NCBI GenBank assembly: GCA_002430925.1
Contig: DJDD01000058.1
Span: 1,124 to 11,696 of the forward strand
Source: Flavobacteriales bacterium UBA5933
GTDB lineage: Bacteria; Bacteroidota; Bacteroidia; Flavobacteriales; Weeksellaceae
DNA: 10,573 bases
Direction of reading: 5' to 3'
In this document: one piece after another, positions 1-7,221 of the stretch
Numbering within the stretch: position 1 is the stretch's first letter
Layout of the letters: the number at the start of each line of letters is the position of its first letter
The notes under the pieces: model-generated
Told to the model about the DNA's origin: nothing
Databases searched by the model: none
Seen by the model: the letters and a program-made list of their open reading frames with translations, nothing else
Position numbers and translations under genes: made by a program

Positions 1-389
1 CTTGAGAGTTCTTGTACTTGATAGGTTTCTTTGTTGTTTGTTTTTAAATCTTTTATTTCTATTATATTTCCTCTACCTTTTAATTTCCAACTTAGTCTGT
101 CGTTTTGTTTTCTATTATTATTTTTAATTTTTAAATGACTATCTTTTTCAAAAATTAAATTATCAACTTTATCAATCATTAATTCATGACTAATTTCTTT
201 GTCTTGTATTTGAGAAATATAAGATATTATTTCGTGATCTTGATGATTTACTCTTTCAAATTCTATATTTTCTTTATGCCATGAACCTAGAATTTTTTCT
301 TCGGTCATTCTTCCTTTTACAACAACAGTAATAGCTACAATTGCTGCCAAGAATAACGATATATATATAAGTATTATTTTAGTTTTCAT
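1..389 (-). CDS. Membrane-anchored protein with lipocalin-like N-terminal half, 3' end missing
   Basis: The frame is open from an ATG at 389 to the left edge, giving 129 codons with the C-terminus outside the window. Residues 4-24 (IILIYISLFLAAIVAITVVV) form one hydrophobic segment with no lipobox, so it reads as a signal anchor or uncleaved signal peptide. It is followed by ILGSW at 33-37, then alternating charged and hydrophobic strands, including IFEKDSHLKIK (79-89) and LSWKLKGRGNIIEIKD (99-114). The GxW followed by 'expected value, W-x-L, x-I-x-I' strands recalls the small lipocalin-like domains common in Bacteroidota secreted proteins. That is pattern recognition, not a proven assignment. 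It begins 32 nt after the stop of the UspA-like gene on the same strand, so co-transcription with that gene is likely. Function unknown. Confidence 0.6.
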   Translation of the reverse strand, partial: MKTKIILIYISLFLAAIVAITVVVKGRMTEEKILGSWHKENIEFERVNHQDHEIISYISQIQDKEISHELMIDKVDNLIFEKDSHLKIKNNNRKQNDRLSWKLKGRGNIIEIKDLKTNNKETYQVQELS

Positions 390-421
390 ATTTTTTATTT
401 TAAGTTGGTTAGACTAATAAT

Positions 422-925
422 TTAATTAAACAATTCACTAATTATTCCATAATGTTCAAAATTTGAAATAATGATAGGATTAATTTCAATTTCTTTTTTT
501 TGAATAGATGAACTATTTATAAAAGGTTGTAAATCAAAACTATTTTTATGTATAAAATTTAATTGATAGTTTTTAGAAATAATAAAAAAATCGATATCAT
601 TACTTTGAAAATAATTTTTGATGTATGATTTTTTTTTGAATGGTATAATATCTATTCTAATTTCTGAAATTATACTTTCGTGTGCATTTTTTATAACTTC
701 GTAAGCTTCTATAAATTCAATAGTTTCTAATTTTTCTAAAATATTTTGTTTAGAATGAAACAATAAATCCTTGAAGGATTTTGTTGATTGATATCCATGA
801 ATTAATACAATATTAAAAATAGTATCTGTTGATTCTTTTAATAATGTATTTAAAATATTTAATGAATAGATTGAAAAATCCGTCTGAATAAATATTTTTT
901 TATTTGTTGCACAATCTTTATTCAT
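422..925 (-). CDS. Degenerate universal-stress-like (UspA/HUP fold) protein
   Basis: 167 residues. The N-terminus KKIFIQTDFSIYSLNIL (9-25) followed by NIVLIHGYQ (38-46) matches the first strand, first helix and second strand of UspA domains (typically KILVPTDFS...ALxxA, then LxLLHV). Later strands can be read at IRIDIIPFK and IDFFIISKN. The ATP-binding signature Gx2Gx9G(S/T) of nucleotide-binding Usp proteins is absent, and the C-terminal part is rich in Asn, Ile and Ser with no clear match. It is slightly longer than a single Usp domain (about 140) and much shorter than the tandem form (about 280). It lies 113 nt downstream of the histidine kinase gene and 32 nt ahead of the lipocalin-like gene. 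A stress or signalling accessory role is inferred from the fold and neighbours only. It could instead be an unrelated alpha/beta protein. Confidence 0.6.
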   Translation of the reverse strand: MNKDCATNKKIFIQTDFSIYSLNILNTLLKESTDTIFNIVLIHGYQSTKSFKDLLFHSKQNILEKLETIEFIEAYEVIKNAHESIISEIRIDIIPFKKKSYIKNYFQSNDIDFFIISKNYQLNFIHKNSFDLQPFINSSSIQKKEIEINPIIISNFEHYGIISELFN

Positions 926-940
926 TTAAATGATATACTA

Positions 941-948
941 CAAATTTA
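941..948 (-). promoter_or_regulatory. Candidate -7 element (TAAATTTG) for the UspA-like gene
   Basis: Read on the minus strand, TAAATTTG exactly matches the Bacteroidota -7 consensus TAnnTTTG. It ends 15 nt before the ATG, which would give a very short leader. No TTG is found at the expected 17-23 nt upstream, so the -33 half is poor and an activator might be needed. The rest of the 113-nt gap to the kinase gene is AT-rich and holds three copies of TCTAAT (see findings). Confidence 0.35.
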
Positions 949-1038
949 CGATGAAGTGATTAGAGTAGATTTAAAAGAAAATTATAATATTATTAGATTT
1001 TATGAAAATTATTAGAAAGAGATTAAAATATGAAAATA

Positions 1039-2376
1039 TTAGCCTATTGGTAAATTGATTTGAACAGTTGTGCCAATATTTTCTTTTGATTTTACAATTA
1101 ATTCTCCGTTATGCATTTTTATAATATTCTTACTTAGAGGAAGACCTATTCCATATCCTTCAAAACTAACTGTATTTGATGCACGGTAATAAGGATCATA
1201 TATATATTGTAAATCAGAATCTGGAATTCCTATCCCTTTATCTTTAATAATAATTATGATAAAGTTATTAGATGCAGCAAGAGCAAGGCTTACTTCTCCA
1301 TTGTTAGAATATTTACAGGCGTTTGATAATATATTTGAAATTGCTAAATGCAATAATTGTTCATTTCCTTTTATTCTTAACATCTGAGGATTTTCAGGTA
1401 GCATGCTAAAATCAATTTTTATTTTATAATCTGAATTAATTTTTTGTAAATTATCTTTTACATTAAGAAGTACTTCATCAATTCGAACATTATCAAATTT
1501 TTGTGTTTTACCATTATATCCTGTTTTTGCAAGAAATAATAAAGCTTTTGTTTTTTTTCCTAAATTCTCAGCTTCATATAAAATATTTTGTAGAGCTTTC
1601 TCGTATTCATTAATTGTTCTTTCTTTACTAAGAACTAATTCTGCTTCACCTATTATAGAAGTAAGAGGCGTATTAAGCTCGTGAGAAGCATTGCTGATAA
1701 AGTTTTTTTGAGTCTCGAAAGCAGTTTCTAAGCGATCTAACATTCCATTGAATGTATGACTAAGTTCGTTTATAGGGTCTTTTTCTTTATTTTGATGAAC
1801 CTCTAATCTTAAATGTAAATTTTCTGAACTAATTTGATTTACATCTTCTATAATTTTTTTAGCAGGTTTTATAAGTGTTCTATATACTAACTGAGATACA
1901 AGAATCATCAGTAAAACAGAAAAAATGATAGAACTAATAAGAACATTTCTTAAATATGTAATGTGAATAGAATAGTATGGATTATTTGCAGAAACAGCAA
2001 TAATATATGTTTGATTATCTCTTTTATAAAATTTACTTAAAATAAAAAGATCTTTGTCATTGTATTCGTATTCTCCTTGATTAATAGTATTTTCTATTAA
2101 TTTTTTTGGTAAAATAGTAGTAGAATAAGAATTATTTTTTATTGGAACTATATATTCTTTTTGATTTGGTAAACTATCTAATGAAGTGATTAATGAGATA
2201 TGATCTTTATTATTATTTTTTTCTGATATGATAATATTTACTCTTGCTTCTAAACGTTTATAAAAATCTACAAATTCGTAATTTGAAAATGAACAATAAA
2301 TATAAACTGTTAAAAGTGAGGTGTACAAAATAAATATTCCAATAATAATAAGAACCGTTTTATTAAATGTCTTCAT
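1039..2376 (-). CDS. Membrane sensor histidine kinase, HAMP / HisKA / HATPase_c
   Basis: 445 residues with the classical two-transmembrane layout. TM1 is about 8-29 and an extracytoplasmic sensor of about 110 residues follows (31-143). TM2 is about 144-166, and a HAMP linker spans about 168-220. In the HisKA domain the phosphoacceptor H232 sits in ASHELNTPLT. The ATPase domain has the N box around N348/N352 (SNILSNACKYS), the G1 box DKGIGIP (379-385), the F-box-like YDPYYRAS (393-400) and the G2 box GYGIGLPLS (407-415). All motifs for autophosphorylation are intact, so the enzyme should phosphorylate its partner regulator. The sensor domain has no recognisable motif and the signal is unknown. 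It starts 22 nt after the response regulator stop, which points to a cognate pair transcribed together in the order regulator then kinase. Confidence 0.95.
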   Translation of the reverse strand: MKTFNKTVLIIIGIFILYTSLLTVYIYCSFSNYEFVDFYKRLEARVNIIISEKNNNKDHISLITSLDSLPNQKEYIVPIKNNSYSTTILPKKLIENTINQGEYEYNDKDLFILSKFYKRDNQTYIIAVSANNPYYSIHITYLRNVLISSIIFSVLLMILVSQLVYRTLIKPAKKIIEDVNQISSENLHLRLEVHQNKEKDPINELSHTFNGMLDRLETAFETQKNFISNASHELNTPLTSIIGEAELVLSKERTINEYEKALQNILYEAENLGKKTKALLFLAKTGYNGKTQKFDNVRIDEVLLNVKDNLQKINSDYKIKIDFSMLPENPQMLRIKGNEQLLHLAISNILSNACKYSNNGEVSLALAASNNFIIIIIKDKGIGIPDSDLQYIYDPYYRASNTVSFEGYGIGLPLSKNIIKMHNGELIVKSKENIGTTVQINLPIG

Positions 2377-2398
2377 TTATAATAATTTATTTTTTTAT

Positions 2399-3100
2399 TT
2401 AATCTTCTTTTAAAACATAACCCATTCCTGTAACAGTATGTATTAATTTTTTTGAACCTTCTTTTTCAATTTTTTTTCTGAGATAATTTACGTATACATC
2501 TACAACGTTAGTTCCTATTTCGTAGTTTATACCCCAAACATTATCTAACAAATCAGAACGATTAATAACCTTTGTAGGATTTTTAATAAACTCTAATAGT
2601 AATCTGTATTCAGTAGAAGTTAATGAAATTTCTTCTCCAGCCCTTGTAACGATTTTTGTATAATCATTTACTTCTAAATCTGCGAATTTAAAAATGTCAT
2701 TTTGTTGTTTAGTGTTGGAAGAATCAAATAATTCACTTCTTTTTAATAAATTTCTAATTCTAGCTTTTAATTCAATTAATTTAAAAGGTTTAGATAAATA
2801 ATCATCAGCACCAGAATCAAGTCCTAATACAATATTTTCTGCACTTCCTAATGCAGTTAATATTAATATAGGTATATTTTCTTGAGAGTTCATTTTTCTA
2901 ATTTCTTTACAAACTTCTAAACCATTCATTTTTGGTAATAAAATATCAAGAATTACTAGATTATAAGATTCATTTTTTAATAAATCTATGCCTTTTAATC
3001 CATCATCAACATGTGTTACATTATAGCCTTCATCTTCTAAACACTGTTTTATTAAGTCAGCTACATGTAATTCATCTTCTACAAGGAGTATTTTATTCAT
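2399..3100 (-). CDS. OmpR/PhoB-family response regulator
   Basis: 233 residues. The receiver domain (1-120) has the acidic pocket E8/D9, phosphoacceptor D52 (LVILDILLPKMNG), the switch residue T82 (ILTAL) and the conserved K104-P105 (LSKPF). A linker of about 15 residues leads to a winged-helix DNA-binding domain (about 138-230), with ISLTSTEYRLLLEF, VWG, the recognition-helix region VDVYVNYLRKKIEK and the wing TVTGMGYVL. This is a typical length for the family and no key residue is missing. It should be phosphorylated by the kinase encoded immediately downstream and act as a transcription factor. Targets are unknown, with the adjacent UspA-like and lipocalin-like genes the obvious candidates. 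The gene begins just downstream of the terminator of the preceding gene, so its promoter must lie within 3101-3154. I found no convincing -33/-7 pair there. Confidence 0.96.
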   Translation of the reverse strand: MNKILLVEDELHVADLIKQCLEDEGYNVTHVDDGLKGIDLLKNESYNLVILDILLPKMNGLEVCKEIRKMNSQENIPILILTALGSAENIVLGLDSGADDYLSKPFKLIELKARIRNLLKRSELFDSSNTKQQNDIFKFADLEVNDYTKIVTRAGEEISLTSTEYRLLLEFIKNPTKVINRSDLLDNVWGINYEIGTNVVDVYVNYLRKKIEKEGSKKLIHTVTGMGYVLKED

Positions 3101-3154
3101 CGTTTATTATTTATCAAGAAAAAATTAATACAACGAAATTAATTAATTATAAAT

Positions 3155-3184
3155 AAATAAACCTGTCTACGGACAGGTTTATTT
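3155..3184 (-). terminator. Intrinsic terminator after the butanediol dehydrogenase gene
   Basis: A perfect 13-bp inverted repeat (arms 3155-3167 and 3172-3184, core AAACCTGTC/GACAGGTTT) surrounds a 4-nt loop. Read on the minus strand it lies 19 nt past the dehydrogenase stop and is followed by a T-rich stretch (TTTATTTATAATT). It insulates the response-regulator operon from upstream transcription. Confidence 0.85.
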
Positions 3185-3202
3185 AAAAACGTTGATATTT
3201 TT

Positions 3203-4270
3203 TTATTTCTCAATATCAATCAAAATTTTTACTTGTTCTGGACTATTAACTAAAGCTTCAAATCCTTTTTCAACAATATCATCCAATTTAATTTTACTTG
3301 TGACTAATTTTTCTGCAGGGATTCTTCCACTATCTATAAGAGCAATAACTTCTGGAAAAATATTTCTATAAGCAATAACACCTTTTATTGTTAATTCTCT
3401 TAATACTTGATTTAAAGGATCTGCAGTTACAGGTTTTCCAAATAATGCAACAAGAACAGCAGTTCCTCCATTTCTTAAGCTTTTTAAACCAGTATCATAT
3501 GAAGCTTGTACACCAGCAGCATCTAAATATACATCAGCTCCTAAATTTTTAGTTAATTTTCTTACTTGTTCAGGAATGTCTTTTTCAGTAGCATTTATAG
3601 TATGAGTTGCACCTATTTCTCGAGCTTTTTCTAATCTTTTTTCTGCTACATCTGTTACAATTACAGTTGTAGCGCCAGCAGCTATAGCAGCTTGCACACA
3701 TAATAAACCAATTGGTCCAGCACCAGAAACTAAAACAGTTTGACCAATTTTTAAACCACTTTGTAAAACTGCGTATACAGCTACGGCAGTTGGTTCTACT
3801 AATGCTCCTTGTTCAAAGCTCATACTATCTGGTATTTTATGAACCATATAATCTTCTACAACTACATAATTTGCGAAACCACCATTTGAGCTTAGTCCTA
3901 CAAAACCTAATGGTTCTGAAAGATTATATTCACCAGACACTAAAAATGGACTATCAGGATTTTTATAGATAGGTTCTACAACGACACGGTCTCCTTTTTT
4001 AAAATTTCCAATAGCATTTTCTCCAACTTCTTCTACAATACCAGAAAATTCATGTCCTAAAGTAGTTGTTCCTTGGTGTCCAGTTAAAAGGTAAGGTTTT
4101 TCTACTGGAATTAATTGTGGACCATGTACATATTCATGAAGGTCGGATCCACAAATACCAGCATATTTTACTGCAATTTTAATTTGCCCTTTTTTAGGAG
4201 ATGGAATTTCTGTTTGTTCTACACGGATATCTTTTTCAGCATACCAACGTGCTGCTTTCATAGTACTCAT
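3203..4270 (-). CDS. bdhA: (R,R)-2,3-butanediol dehydrogenase-like zinc alcohol dehydrogenase (MDR)
   Basis: 355 residues of the medium-chain dehydrogenase/reductase superfamily. It follows Bacillus BdhA/YdjL closely as I remember that protein: MKAARW at 4-9, GICGSDLHEY at 38-47, GHEFSG at 72-77, KGDRVVVEPI at 92-101, LVEPTAVAVYAV at 157-168 and YRNIFPEV late in the chain. Expected catalytic zinc ligands C40, H73 and E159 are present, with E74 beside H73. The Rossmann motif is GAGPIG (183-188), and D207 at the end of the second strand favours NAD over NADP. The lobe that carries four structural-zinc cysteines in many relatives (about 99-130) has none here. Expected reaction: reversible acetoin/2,3-butanediol oxidoreduction in the cytosol. 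Another polyol substrate cannot be excluded. The start could equally be M4, where family members usually begin. It is a single-gene unit with its own promoter and terminator. Confidence 0.88.
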   Translation of the reverse strand: MSTMKAARWYAEKDIRVEQTEIPSPKKGQIKIAVKYAGICGSDLHEYVHGPQLIPVEKPYLLTGHQGTTTLGHEFSGIVEEVGENAIGNFKKGDRVVVEPIYKNPDSPFLVSGEYNLSEPLGFVGLSSNGGFANYVVVEDYMVHKIPDSMSFEQGALVEPTAVAVYAVLQSGLKIGQTVLVSGAGPIGLLCVQAAIAAGATTVIVTDVAEKRLEKAREIGATHTINATEKDIPEQVRKLTKNLGADVYLDAAGVQASYDTGLKSLRNGGTAVLVALFGKPVTADPLNQVLRELTIKGVIAYRNIFPEVIALIDSGRIPAEKLVTSKIKLDDIVEKGFEALVNSPEQVKILIDIEK

Positions 4271-4294
4271 AATATTATCGTTTTTTATCTACTT

Positions 4295-4327
4295 TAAAGG
4301 TAGTGATAATATGAAATTTTAGTTCAA
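4295..4327 (-). promoter_or_regulatory. Candidate promoter of the butanediol dehydrogenase gene
   Basis: On the minus strand, TTG (4327-4325) is followed after 22 nt by TACCTTTA (4302-4295), which is one base off the TAnnTTTG consensus. The spacing lies inside the 17-23 nt flavobacterial range. The predicted transcript would start near 4288 and have a leader of under 20 nt. The TGATN4ATCA dyad lies just upstream. Confidence 0.4.
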
Positions 4328-4336
4328 CAATAAGCT

Positions 4337-4350
4337 ATGATTGAAATCAT
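4337..4350. promoter_or_regulatory. TGATN4ATCA dyad upstream of butanediol dehydrogenase
   Basis: The sequence ATGATTGAAATCAT has perfect 6-bp arms around a 2-nt centre. It resembles the core of CRP/FNR-family sites (FNR: TTGATN4ATCAA). Its centre is 73 nt upstream of the dehydrogenase ATG, just upstream of the candidate -33. The same core recurs upstream of gltA and the Nudix gene. The binding protein is unknown. Confidence 0.4.
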
Positions 4351-4362
4351 CATGAATAAAAA

Positions 4363-4390
4363 AATCCGAAAATCTTATGATTTTCGGATT
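4363..4390 (-). terminator. Intrinsic terminator of the citrate synthase transcript
   Basis: A perfect 12-bp stem (4363-4374 with 4379-4390, AATCCGAAAATC/GATTTTCGGATT) encloses a 4-nt loop. On the minus strand it is followed at once by a run of Ts (reaching about 4356). It sits 26 nt past the gltA stop and separates gltA from the dehydrogenase promoter. Confidence 0.92.
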
Positions 4391-4415
4391 AATATAAATT
4401 TTAGATAAATAGTAA

Positions 4416-5699
4416 TTATCTATTTTTAATATCTACATAGTCACGTAATGGCTCACCAGTGTATAACTGACGAGGACGACCAATAGGTTGATTTGTTTTA
4501 CGCATTTCAGTCCATTGAGCAATCCATCCTGGTAAGCGACCTACTGCAAACATTACAGTAAACATTTCAGTAGGAATGTCTAATGCTTTGTAAATAATTC
4601 CAGAATAGAAATCTACATTAGGATATAAATTTCTTGATTTGAAATATTCATCTTCTAAAGCAGCTGTTTCTAATTTTTGTGCAATAGCTAAAATAGGATC
4701 ATTAATTCCTAATTTTGCTAAAACGTTATCAGCAGCAACTTTAATGATTTTTGCACGAGGATCAAAGTTTTTGTAAACACGATGACCGAATCCCATTAAA
4801 CGGAATGGATCGTTTTTATCTTTCGCTTTGTTTAAGTATTTTTCAACATCTCCACCATCATTATGAATAGCTTCTAACATTTCTAATACAGCTTGATTTG
4901 CACCTCCGTGTAATGGACCCCATAATGCAGAGATACCTCCAGAAATAGAAGCAAATAATCCTGCATGAGAAGAACCAACTAAACGTACACTTGATGTAGA
5001 ACAGTTTTGTTCATGATCTGCATGTAGAATAAGTAACTTATCAATAGCATCAATAATAACAGGATCAATATCTAATTCTTGTCCTGGTTTTTTGAATAAT
5101 AATTGGTAGAAATTTTCTACATACGATAAATTATCGTTAGAGTAGTTAACAGGTAAACCTTTTATCTTTCTTTGAGTCCAAGAAGCTAAAACAGGGAATT
5201 TACCTAATAAAGTTACAGCTATAGTATATAATTCATCTGTTGTACAAACATCTGTACATTGAGGATTAAAAGCTGATAATGCAGCAGTTAAAGATGTTAA
5301 AACTCCCATAGGATGTGCAGAACTAGGGAAAGCATCTAAAATTTTAATTAAATCTTCAGAGACGTAGTTATATTGATTAATGTCTGCAATAAACTGATCT
5401 AACTCAGCTTGTGTAGGTAATTCTCCTTTAATTAACAAATACATAACTTCTACAAAAGAAGATTTTTCTGCTAATTGTTCAATAGGATAGCCACGATACA
5501 TTAATTTTCCTTCTTCACCATCTAAAAATGTAATTTTAGATTCACATGACCCTGTATTTTTAAAGCCTGGATCCATTGTAATTAATCCAGTTGCACTTCT
5601 TAACTTAGAAATGTCAATGGATTTTTCATCCATTGTTCCAGTTGTAACGGGAAGTTCCAACTCATTTCCATTGTAATTTAATATTACCTTATCTGACAT
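4416..5699 (-). CDS. gltA: Citrate synthase
   Basis: 427 residues, the size of the Gram-negative type II (hexameric) enzymes. It condenses oxaloacetate with acetyl-CoA to citrate at the entry to the TCA cycle in the cytosol. The catalytic triad is visible: H264 in GPLHGGANQAV, H306 in MGFGHRVYKNFDPRA and D363 in YPNVDFYSG. The N-terminal beta domain (about 1-60) leads into LMYRGYPIEQLAEKS, and the C-terminus carries GRLPGWIAQWTEM and RPRQLYTG, both typical of bacterial GltA. It lies 85 nt downstream of enolase on the same strand with no convincing terminator between them, so an eno-gltA transcript is likely. The leader also carries a dyad site that could give separate control. Well conserved, nothing missing. 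Confidence 0.98.
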   Translation of the reverse strand: MSDKVILNYNGNELELPVTTGTMDEKSIDISKLRSATGLITMDPGFKNTGSCESKITFLDGEEGKLMYRGYPIEQLAEKSSFVEVMYLLIKGELPTQAELDQFIADINQYNYVSEDLIKILDAFPSSAHPMGVLTSLTAALSAFNPQCTDVCTTDELYTIAVTLLGKFPVLASWTQRKIKGLPVNYSNDNLSYVENFYQLLFKKPGQELDIDPVIIDAIDKLLILHADHEQNCSTSSVRLVGSSHAGLFASISGGISALWGPLHGGANQAVLEMLEAIHNDGGDVEKYLNKAKDKNDPFRLMGFGHRVYKNFDPRAKIIKVAADNVLAKLGINDPILAIAQKLETAALEDEYFKSRNLYPNVDFYSGIIYKALDIPTEMFTVMFAVGRLPGWIAQWTEMRKTNQPIGRPRQLYTGEPLRDYVDIKNR

Positions 5700-5760
5700 T
5701 TTAATAGTTTATATTATAATTTATTGCGTAATTTACAGTTTTTTTTTTATTTTATAAAAC

Positions 5761-5772
5761 TGATTAAAATCA
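5761..5772. promoter_or_regulatory. TGATN4ATCA dyad upstream of citrate synthase
   Basis: TGATTAAAATCA lies in the 85-nt eno-gltA gap, centred 67 nt before the gltA ATG. It is the second of three copies of this core in the window, and its distance from the start codon is close to that of the dehydrogenase copy (73 nt). On the minus strand TTGTTG lies directly upstream of it. I could not find a consensus -7 downstream. Confidence 0.35.
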
Positions 5773-5784
5773 CAACAATTTAAA

Positions 5785-7077
5785 TTATTGTTTCACTTTG
5801 AAAGCTCTTTTTCCTGGGAAAATAGCAGTTTCTCCCAAGATTTCTTCTATGCGTAATAATTGATTGTATTTTGCCATACGATCAGATCTAGAAGCAGAAC
5901 CTGTTTTTATTTGTCCGGTATTTAAAGCAACAGCTAAATCTGCGATTGTAGCATCTTCTGTTTCCCCTGAACGGTGAGACATTACTGCAGTGTATCCTGC
6001 ATTTTGTGCCATTTGTACAGCTTTGATTGTTTCTGTTAAAGTACCAATTTGGTTGAATTTAATTAAGATAGAGTTAGCAGTTTCAGTTTCAATTGCTTTA
6101 TCTAATTTCTTAACATTTGTTACTAATAAATCATCTCCAACTAATTGAACACGGTTTCCGATTTTTTCTGTTAAGATTTTCCAACCTTCCCAGTCGTTTT
6201 CGTCCATACCATCTTCAATAGAAATGATTGGGTATTTTTCTGATAATTCAGCTAAATATGAAGCTTGTTCTTCAGAAGTACGAATAGCACCTTTGTCACC
6301 TTCGAATTTAGTATAGTCATATTTACCATCGTGGTAGAATTCTGAAGATGCACAATCTAATGCAATCATAATTTCTTCACCAGCTTTGTAACCAGCTTTT
6401 TCAATAGCTAAAATAACTGTGTCTAAAGCATCTTCTGTTCCTTCAAAAGTAGGAGCAAATCCACCTTCATCACCTACAGCAGTAGATAAACCTCTGTCAT
6501 GTAAAATTTTCTTTAAAGAATGAAAAACTTCAGTTCCTTTACGTAATGCGTCAGAAAAAGATTCTGCTTGAACTGGCATAACCATAAATTCTTGGAAAGC
6601 AATAGGAGCATCAGAATGTGAACCTCCATTTACAATATTCATCATTGGAACAGGTAATGTATTTGCATTAACACCACCAACATATCTAAATAATGGTAAA
6701 CCTAATTCTTCTGCAGCAGCTTTAGCAACGGCTAAAGAAACACCAAGAATAGCGTTAGCACCAAGTTTTGCTTTGTTTTCAGTTCCATCTAAATCAATCA
6801 TTACTTGATCAATCAAGTTTTGTTCGAAAATAGAAAAACCGATTAATTCAGGAGCAATTACCTCATTTACATTTTCAACTGCCTTTAAAACTCCTTTTCC
6901 AAGAAATAAATCACCACCATCTCTTAATTCTACGGCTTCATACTCTCCTGTAGATGCACCTGATGGAACTGCAGCTCTACCTACAATACCTGTTTCAGTT
7001 ATTACATCAACTTCTACAGTTGGGTTACCACGAGAATCTAAGATTTGTCTTGCATGAATGTGTGAAATAATACTCAT
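5785..7077 (-). CDS. eno: Enolase (phosphopyruvate hydratase)
   Basis: 430 residues, full length for bacterial enolase. It interconverts 2-phosphoglycerate and phosphoenolpyruvate. The N-terminal domain has ARQILDSRGNPTVEVDV (9-25) and the mobile substrate loop SGASTGEYEA (39-48). In the barrel, E163 (AFQEFM) and E204 (VGDEGGFAPT), Mg ligands D241, E288 and D315, general base K340 (LIKFNQIGTLTET), H368 in SHRSGETED and K391 (GQIKTGS) are all present. GGSHSDAPI replaces the commoner GGSHADN, a variant I associate with Bacteroidota. It has its own well-matched promoter and reads into gltA 85 nt later. The upstream lipoprotein gene, 144 nt away on the same strand, probably belongs to a separate unit. 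Confidence 0.98.
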   Translation of the reverse strand: MSIISHIHARQILDSRGNPTVEVDVITETGIVGRAAVPSGASTGEYEAVELRDGGDLFLGKGVLKAVENVNEVIAPELIGFSIFEQNLIDQVMIDLDGTENKAKLGANAILGVSLAVAKAAAEELGLPLFRYVGGVNANTLPVPMMNIVNGGSHSDAPIAFQEFMVMPVQAESFSDALRKGTEVFHSLKKILHDRGLSTAVGDEGGFAPTFEGTEDALDTVILAIEKAGYKAGEEIMIALDCASSEFYHDGKYDYTKFEGDKGAIRTSEEQASYLAELSEKYPIISIEDGMDENDWEGWKILTEKIGNRVQLVGDDLLVTNVKKLDKAIETETANSILIKFNQIGTLTETIKAVQMAQNAGYTAVMSHRSGETEDATIADLAVALNTGQIKTGSASRSDRMAKYNQLLRIEEILGETAIFPGKRAFKVKQ

Positions 7078-7114
7078 ATTTAATTTTTTTAATTTGTGAA
7101 AAATTTTGATTTAC

Positions 7115-7145
7115 CAAAAATAATGTAATTGTGTAATTTTTACAA
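7115..7145 (-). promoter_or_regulatory. Promoter of enolase (and probably gltA)
   Basis: On the minus strand, TTG (7145-7143) is followed after exactly 20 nt by TATTTTTG (7122-7115), a full match to the flavobacterial consensus TTG-N17-23-TAnnTTTG. The predicted start near 7108 gives a leader of about 31 nt. This is the best promoter match in the window. A second -7-like TAAATTTG at 7187-7180 lacks a spaced TTG. Confidence 0.7.
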
Positions 7146-7221
7146 CGAAAAGATTATTTTTTATGAAAATTTTATTTTTCAAATTTACCAATTCAAAATT
7201 AATTATTCTCTTTTTTTCGAA

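Noticed and set aside
2932..3156. Plus-strand open frame opposite the response regulator
   Set aside because: It lies antisense to the conserved receiver domain, has low-complexity His/Leu-rich content and no promoter, and runs through the dehydrogenase terminator region.
3712..4297. Two plus-strand open frames (3712-3972 and 4115-4297) opposite the dehydrogenase gene
   Set aside because: Both are antisense shadows of a well-conserved enzyme, with no family resemblance and no translation signals.
4272..4312. 8-bp inverted repeat ATATTATC/GATAATAT around the dehydrogenase start region
   Set aside because: The arms are almost all A/T and separated by 25 nt, which is expected by chance in such AT-rich DNA.
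5736..5762. Inverted repeat CAGTTTT...AAAACTG after enolase as a terminator
   Set aside because: On the minus strand the 7-bp stem is mostly A-T, the loop is long and A-rich, and no T run follows. Read-through into gltA seems more likely.
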